From the NCBI GenBank assembly GCA_035576205.1, contig DATLWR010000136.1, positions 1 through 35,539 of the forward strand: a stretch of 35,539 bases of DNA, written 5' to 3'. Positions within the stretch are counted from its first letter, which is position 1; each line of letters opens with the position of its first letter. The translations under genes were made by a program, and so were the position numbers. Positions 31,464 through 35,539 of this stretch are shown here, one piece after another. The stretch comes from DATLWR01 sp035576205. Its GTDB lineage: Bacteria > Pseudomonadota > Zetaproteobacteria > Mariprofundales > Mariprofundaceae. Under the pieces are notes generated by a model. It was not told the DNA's origin. It did no database searches and saw only the letters and a list, made by a program, of their open reading frames with translations.

Positions 31464-31497
31464 CGGAGCCGGCAGCGATGCCGGCTCCGTTTGTTTT
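31464..31497 (+). terminator. Intrinsic terminator after the DUF992 gene
   Basis: CGGAGCCGGCA pairs perfectly with TGCCGGCTCCG around the loop GCGA, followed by TTTGTTTT. The T-rich tail is on the + strand side. The hairpin also lies just past the convergent rnr stop, but without a T-run in that direction. Confidence 0.93.
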
Positions 31498-33601
31498 AGG
31501 CCGCCCCTTTGTCGCCTGCATCCGTCGTGGCCGCTGGCAGCAGATGGACATTGATCTGGCCACGTACCGGGTCGGTGGAGTCGATCACCACGTTCACCCT
31601 GTCGCCCAGTGCGTAGGAGAGGCCGCCGCGCTTGGCGGTCAGCCGGTGGCCGGCATCATCCAGCACGAACAGTCCGGAAAGTTCATCCACATTGATGGCC
31701 CCCTCGGCCAGCGACGGCTCCAGCTCCACGAAGATGCGGCGCTTGGTGAGGCCGGCGATGCGTGCCGGCATCGTCTTGCCGACATCCTTGCTGTGGTAGA
31801 GAGCGGCCAGCATCGCCTGGGTATCCCACTCCGCCCGCTGTTGCTTGCGTTCCTGGACCGAGGTGTGATCGCCGATATCGGCCAGGCCGGCTGCCGGCTG
31901 CATCTTGTCCGGGTTATGGCCCAGCACCAGTGCCTTAAGGCGGCGGTGCACGGTGAGGTCGGCATAGCGGCGGATAGGGCTCGTGAAGTGACAGTAGGTC
32001 TTGTAGGCGAGGCCGAAATGCCCGTCGTTGTCCGGCGTGTATTTTGCCTGCTGCATCGAGCGCAGCACCAGGCGGTGCAGCACATGCGCGAACGGTTTGC
32101 CTTCGGAAAGCTCCAGCACCTTCTCGACATCGCTCGGCTTGATGCGCGCCTCCTTCTCCTTCGCTTTCGGTAGCGGTACGAACAGACCGAACGGAGCCAG
32201 AAATTCGTTCAGCGTCTGGATCGCTTCCCGTTCCGGCGGTGAATGCACGCGGTAGAGCAGGGCGCAGTCACGCGCTTCCATCAGTTCGGCCACGCCCGTG
32301 TTGGCGGCCAGCATCATCTCCTCGATCAGGCGATGGGCGGTATTGCGCTCGGAGGCTTTCATGTCGTGCACGTAATCCTCTTCGAGCAGGGCACGCACCT
32401 CCGGCATGTCCAGATCCAGCGCTCCGCGCCGCTTGCGCAGCTTCAACAGTTGCCGGAACAGCTGTGCCGCATCGTCGAGCATGGTTCGGATACCCTTCTT
32501 GGCGATGGCCGTTGCATCGCGGTCGTCGAGCCAGCGGGCCGCCTGGGTGTAGGTGAGCCGGGCCTGCGAATGGATGATGGCGTTGTAGGCGGCGAAGGCA
32601 TGCTGCTTGCCGTTGGCATCGAAGCGCATCCGCACCGCCATGGCGAGCCGAGGCACTTCCGGGTTCAGCGAGCACAGCCCGTTGGAGAGCTTTTCCGGCA
32701 GCATCGGAATGACGCGGTCGGGGAAATAGAAGGAGTTGCTGCGCGCCAGCGCTTCCTGATCCAGCGCCGAACCCGGGCGGACATAGTGGCTGACGTCGGC
32801 GATGGCCACCCAGGCTTCGAAGCCGTCGCCCCGTTGCAGCACACAGATGGCATCGTCGAAGTCGCGCGCATCCTCGCCGTCGATGGTGACGAAGGGCAGG
32901 TTCCTGAGATCCAGGCGATCTTCCAGCTCAGCTTCGCCGACCGTTTCGGGAAGCACGGCCGCTTCGGCCAGGACATCGTCCGGGAATGCCCCCGGCAGAT
33001 CCAGTTCGGTGATGACCAGGTCGATCAGTTTTTTCGGCGTCAGGTCGCTTCCCAGGACCTCCAGCACCCGGCCCCTGAGTGGGTCGGAGCCGCGCTTGAT
33101 GTCGATTCTCACCCAGTCGCCGTTCTTCGCATCGCCGGCATCGCGCTGGCTGATGAGGATACGGCCCGGGAATCGTTTGGAGCGCGGGAAGGCGAGGATG
33201 ACCCCGTGGCGGCTCTCCAGCTGCGCGATCATGGTGGTCGGTGCATGCTCGAGCAGCCGGACCAGTTCGCCGGCTTCGCGGCCGCGCCGCCGTACTTCGC
33301 GCACCTCCACGCGGTCGCCGTGCATCAGGCCACGCATCTCTTCGGGCGGCAGGAAGATGTCCTGCTCGCGCCCCTCGACGGCGACGAAACCGAAGCCGTC
33401 GGGATGTGCCGAAACGGTACCGATCCAGGTGCGGTCACTGCCGCCTGCGCGCCGGTGTTCCCTGCTCCCCTCGTGCTGCCGTCTGGCGGGGCGCCCGCGC
33501 CCGGCAGCGGCATTTTCCCAGGGGCTGCCGGCCGCCTGCTTTTCGCCACGGCGCTTGCCGGATGGTTTGGCTGGTCGGCCCCGTTGTTTCTGTCTTGACA
33601 C
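31496..33601 (-). CDS. rnr: Ribonuclease R
   Basis: RNase R is a processive 3'-5' exoribonuclease that degrades structured RNA, rRNA and tmRNA-tagged messages. The 701-residue product has a basic N-terminal tail (1-55), cold-shock domains with TVSAHPDGFGFVAVEGREQD, and the RNB catalytic core with TIDGEDARDFDDAICVL, where the metal-binding aspartates lie at 241-250. HFTSPIRRYADLTVHR and a C-terminal S1 domain follow. GTG at 33601 is the start, with GGAG 7 bases upstream. It is somewhat shorter than the E. coli enzyme, mainly at the termini. It is divergent from tRNA-Leu. Confidence 0.96.
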   Translation of the reverse strand: MSRQKQRGRPAKPSGKRRGEKQAAGSPWENAAAGRGRPARRQHEGSREHRRAGGSDRTWIGTVSAHPDGFGFVAVEGREQDIFLPPEEMRGLMHGDRVEVREVRRRGREAGELVRLLEHAPTTMIAQLESRHGVILAFPRSKRFPGRILISQRDAGDAKNGDWVRIDIKRGSDPLRGRVLEVLGSDLTPKKLIDLVITELDLPGAFPDDVLAEAAVLPETVGEAELEDRLDLRNLPFVTIDGEDARDFDDAICVLQRGDGFEAWVAIADVSHYVRPGSALDQEALARSNSFYFPDRVIPMLPEKLSNGLCSLNPEVPRLAMAVRMRFDANGKQHAFAAYNAIIHSQARLTYTQAARWLDDRDATAIAKKGIRTMLDDAAQLFRQLLKLRKRRGALDLDMPEVRALLEEDYVHDMKASERNTAHRLIEEMMLAANTGVAELMEARDCALLYRVHSPPEREAIQTLNEFLAPFGLFVPLPKAKEKEARIKPSDVEKVLELSEGKPFAHVLHRLVLRSMQQAKYTPDNDGHFGLAYKTYCHFTSPIRRYADLTVHRRLKALVLGHNPDKMQPAAGLADIGDHTSVQERKQQRAEWDTQAMLAALYHSKDVGKTMPARIAGLTKRRIFVELEPSLAEGAINVDELSGLFVLDDAGHRLTAKRGGLSYALGDRVNVVIDSTDPVRGQINVHLLPAATTDAGDKGAA

Positions 33602-33623
33602 TGTTTCGCTCCGTCATAATACT
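33595..33623 (+). promoter_or_regulatory. Strong promoter of tRNA-Leu with GC-rich discriminator
   Basis: A perfect -35, TTGACA (33595-33600), is followed by AATACT (33618-33623) at 17 bases. Between the -10 and the expected start lies GCGCGCC, a GC-rich discriminator typical of stringently controlled stable RNA promoters. The -35 overlaps the first codons of rnr on the other strand. Confidence 0.7.
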
Positions 33624-33634
33624 GCGCGCCTCTT

Positions 33635-33721
<87 letters not shown>

Positions 33722-33724
33722 CAT

Positions 33725-33755
33725 AAAGGCCTGTCCGTATGGACGGGCCTTTTTT
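33725..33755 (+). terminator. Intrinsic terminator after tRNA-Leu
   Basis: AAAGGCCTGTCC pairs with GGACGGGCCTTT around GTAT, followed by more T's (33750-33755 is all T). It stands 3 bases after the CCA end, so tRNA-Leu is monocistronic. Confidence 0.94.
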
Positions 33756-33815
33756 GTTTCCAATGCGGCCGACGCTAGCAGGAGTGCGAATGCGCCGCGA
33801 CGGATTTTCGCGTGA

Positions 33816-33845
33816 TTGAGAAACTTTCCTAATTGCTTCTATACT
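33816..33845 (+). promoter_or_regulatory. Predicted xerD promoter
   Basis: TTGAGA (33816-33821) and TATACT (33840-33845), each matching 5 of 6 consensus bases, are 18 bases apart. The expected start at about 33852-33853 coincides with the ATG of xerD, which implies a leaderless or nearly leaderless message. Confidence 0.65.
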
Positions 33846-33852
33846 CGGGCGG

Positions 33853-34755
33853 ATGTCAGCGACCATGAACTGGGGAGAGGAGCAACTGACCGGGCTGTTG
33901 CAGCGCCTGGCCATGCTGCGCGGCTGGTCGCGGGCGACCTGCAGCTCTTACCGCTCCGACCTGTTGCATGCGCAACAGTTTTTTGCCCGTCGCGGCAGCG
34001 ATGCGTTGCATGCCGATGCCGCTCTGGTGCTCGACTACCTGGCCGCCTTGCGCAAGGACGATTTGCGGGAGAGCACGATCCAGCGCCGCCGCAGCGCACT
34101 TTCGACATGGTTCTCGTTTTTGCAGGAACAGGGATTGCGTGAAGACCATCCCGCCCGGCAGCTGCCGAAACTGCGCAAGAGCCGGCCGTTGCCGAAACTG
34201 ATGAGCGAGAAGCAGGTCGAGGATCTGCTGGCAGCACCCGATGTGAGCGATCCGCTGGGTGCGCGCGATCGCTGCATGCTCGAATTGCTCTACGCCACGG
34301 GTTTGCGCGTCAGCGAGCTGGTGACGCTGCGGCCCTCGAACGTCGATCGGGCAGCGGGCCTGGTCCGCGTGGTCGGCAAGGGGGACAAGGAGCGTGTCGT
34401 GCCGTTCGGCGAAGAGGCGGGGCGCTGGCTGGAACATTGGCGGCAGGTCCGTCCGGTGAAGCCGGCATCGCCGTTTCTGTTTCCAGGCCGCCTCGGCAAG
34501 GCGATGACGCGCCAGAATTTCTGGCAGCGGATCAAATCCTATGCCGCCATGTCCGGTATCCGGCCGGCACCGTCGCCGCATACCCTCCGGCACGCCTTTG
34601 CCACGCACCTGCTCAGCCATGGCGCCGATCTGCGGGCTGTGCAGATGCTGCTCGGCCATGCCAACGTGACAACCACCGAAATCTATACTCATGTCAGCCG
34701 GGCGCGGCTTCACGAGTTGGTCAATCGCAGCCATCCGATGGGAGAACGCGGCTGA
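33853..34755 (+). CDS. xerD: Site-specific tyrosine recombinase XerD
   Basis: XerD with XerC resolves chromosome dimers at dif under FtsK control. The 300-residue product has an N-terminal core-binding domain (10-100) and the catalytic residues Arg152 (ATGLRVSEL), Lys176 (GKGDKERVVP), His243 and Arg246 (HTLRHAFATH), His269 (LGHANVTTT) and nucleophile Tyr278 (EIYTHV). The pattern LSHGADLRAVQMLLGHANVT is closer to XerD than XerC. ATG 33853 lacks a good ribosome-binding site; Met5 at 33865 is an alternative. Nothing around it suggests an integron or phage integrase. It overlaps the next gene by one base. Confidence 0.94.
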   Translation: MSATMNWGEEQLTGLLQRLAMLRGWSRATCSSYRSDLLHAQQFFARRGSDALHADAALVLDYLAALRKDDLRESTIQRRRSALSTWFSFLQEQGLREDHPARQLPKLRKSRPLPKLMSEKQVEDLLAAPDVSDPLGARDRCMLELLYATGLRVSELVTLRPSNVDRAAGLVRVVGKGDKERVVPFGEEAGRWLEHWRQVRPVKPASPFLFPGRLGKAMTRQNFWQRIKSYAAMSGIRPAPSPHTLRHAFATHLLSHGADLRAVQMLLGHANVTTTEIYTHVSRARLHELVNRSHPMGERG

Positions 34756-35539
34756 TGGCCGCTGTCGCAGCCCTGCTCAGGCAGGCACGCAAGGCGGCCT
34801 TCGCCGAGGATTACGCCAAGGCGCGGGATCTGTATGCCGAGATACTGGCCACTCCCGATATGGCCGACGACCTGGACCTGCGCATCCGCTATGCCTGGTG
34901 CCTGCAGCATCTCGGTGAAATGGGCGAATGCCTGGCCATCTACCGTGAGGTGGTCGATATCTATCGGCAGCAGGGAGAAACGGGCGCAGCGGAATCGCTC
35001 GAACGCACCATCCGTGAGCTGGAGTCCCAACATAACAAGCCTGTGGCCAAACCGGTTGCCGAGCAATCGACAGTGGTGCCGCTGGCAGCCATGGATGCCA
35101 TGGAGCAGCTTGCCGAGATGGGCAAGGTGAGGCATCTGCGCAAGGACGAGGTGCTCTGCCGTGTCGGCGATCCCCCCGATGAGCTCTGGCTGCTGTGGGA
35201 AGGCAAGCTGCGTGTCGAGTTGCCGGATTATGACGAGCCCTTTCACCTCGAGGCTACCGAGCGCGGCTGGGTGGTCGTCGGGGAGATCGGCTTTTATACC
35301 CTGCAGCGGCGGATGGCGACCGTGATCGCCGAAGGGCCGGCGACGGTGTACGAGACGCCGGCGGAGCGGATCCGCGAGCGCGCTGCCGAAGATCCGGCGT
35401 TCGCGCTGGCGATCGAGTCGATCATGCGTGACAAGTGGGTCGAGCCGGTGCTGGCGCGCAATGCCCTGTTCGAGCGCATCAACGACATTGATCGCCGGCG
35501 TCTGGCGCATGCCTTCAAGCAGATCGATCTGGAACCCGG
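34755..35539 (+). CDS. TPR and cyclic-nucleotide-binding domain protein (partial)
   Basis: The frame runs off the window end; 261 complete codons are visible. The N-terminal 95 residues form a helical, TPR-like region (ARKAAFAEDYAKARDLYAEI, then IRYAWCLQHLGEMGECLAIY). A proline/valine linker follows at about 95-110. A cyclic-nucleotide-binding fold follows, with HLRKDEVLCRVGDPPDELWL, LWEGKLRVELP and a phosphate-binding cassette region GEIGFYTLQRRMATVIAEGP. A second such domain seems to begin at LFERINDIDRRRLAHAFKQI. This suggests a non-DNA-binding signalling protein with tandem sensor domains. The ATG shares one base with the xerD stop. The ligand is unknown. Confidence 0.8.
   Translation, partial: MAAVAALLRQARKAAFAEDYAKARDLYAEILATPDMADDLDLRIRYAWCLQHLGEMGECLAIYREVVDIYRQQGETGAAESLERTIRELESQHNKPVAKPVAEQSTVVPLAAMDAMEQLAEMGKVRHLRKDEVLCRVGDPPDELWLLWEGKLRVELPDYDEPFHLEATERGWVVVGEIGFYTLQRRMATVIAEGPATVYETPAERIRERAAEDPAFALAIESIMRDKWVEPVLARNALFERINDIDRRRLAHAFKQIDLEP

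Noticed and set aside
32243..33598. Long + strand frames opposite rnr.
   Set aside because: RNase R catalytic motifs lie on the minus strand; the + frames are compositional shadows.
33853..34755. xerD as a phage or integron integrase marking a mobile element.
   Set aside because: The sequence matches chromosomal XerD, no attachment repeats of tRNA-Leu were seen downstream, and all neighbours are housekeeping genes.

Overview
The window reads as a chromosomal, GC-rich proteobacterial backbone segment. Nearly all genes are housekeeping, closely packed and strongly resembling proteobacterial families. The lineage is inferred only. An adk gene sits between secY and infA with no map, S14 is the short zinc-binding type, L24 carries a zinc ribbon, and a DUF4390-ntrY-ntrX-trkA-trkH block is present. 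Together these argue against a typical enteric gammaproteobacterium and fit a deep-branching proteobacterium. Zetaproteobacteria is my best guess, without certainty.

Positions 1-14325 hold one continuous + strand S10-spc-alpha ribosomal supercluster: the end of tuf, then rpsJ, rplCDWB, rpsS, rplV, rpsC, rplP, rpmC, rpsQ, rplNXE, rpsN, rpsH, rplF, rplR, rpsE, rpmD, rplO, secY, adk, infA, rpmJ, rpsMKD, rpoA and rplQ. Gaps are tiny and several stops and starts overlap. The only strong internal punctuation is a long hairpin with a T-run between rpmJ and rpsM, which overlaps a promoter-like sequence. The cluster ends at a bidirectional terminator.

Positions 14338-21056 hold a minus-strand nadB-acyP pair, then a divergent + strand run: rseC-like, a DegP/MucD protease, a small glutaredoxin-like protein, a TlpA/ResA-like thioredoxin and DNA ligase LigA. 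The last four overlap one another. A perfect 16-bp palindrome covers the predicted nadB promoter.

Positions 21073-21365 hold tRNA-Gln(CTG) and then what looks like a free-standing small RNA gene. It has its own promoter-like sequence, a 10-bp stem exposing a long CCUCCUCCCCUCCC-type loop (anti-Shine-Dalgarno-like), and a perfect intrinsic terminator. This is the most interesting unexplained element in the window.

Positions 21370-23702 hold a minus-strand operon: an acyl-CoA thioesterase, rmuC and an EEP-family phosphodiesterase/nuclease. Positions 23897-30802 hold a + strand operon: a DUF4390 protein, NtrY-like sensor kinase, NtrX-like regulator, TrkA and TrkH, linking a two-component system to potassium uptake. 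The NtrX-like protein has GAFPGA in place of the sigma54-contact motif GAFTGA. Positions 30921-31497 hold a monocistronic exported DUF992 protein with a terminator.

Positions 31496-33601 hold rnr on the minus strand. It is divergent from tRNA-Leu(CAG), whose strong promoter overlaps the rnr start. The window ends with xerD, probably expressed from a near-leaderless mRNA, and a truncated TPR/cyclic-nucleotide-binding protein. No gene-free stretch exceeds 300 bases. The largest is about 180 bases, at 21189-21369, and holds the candidate small RNA.
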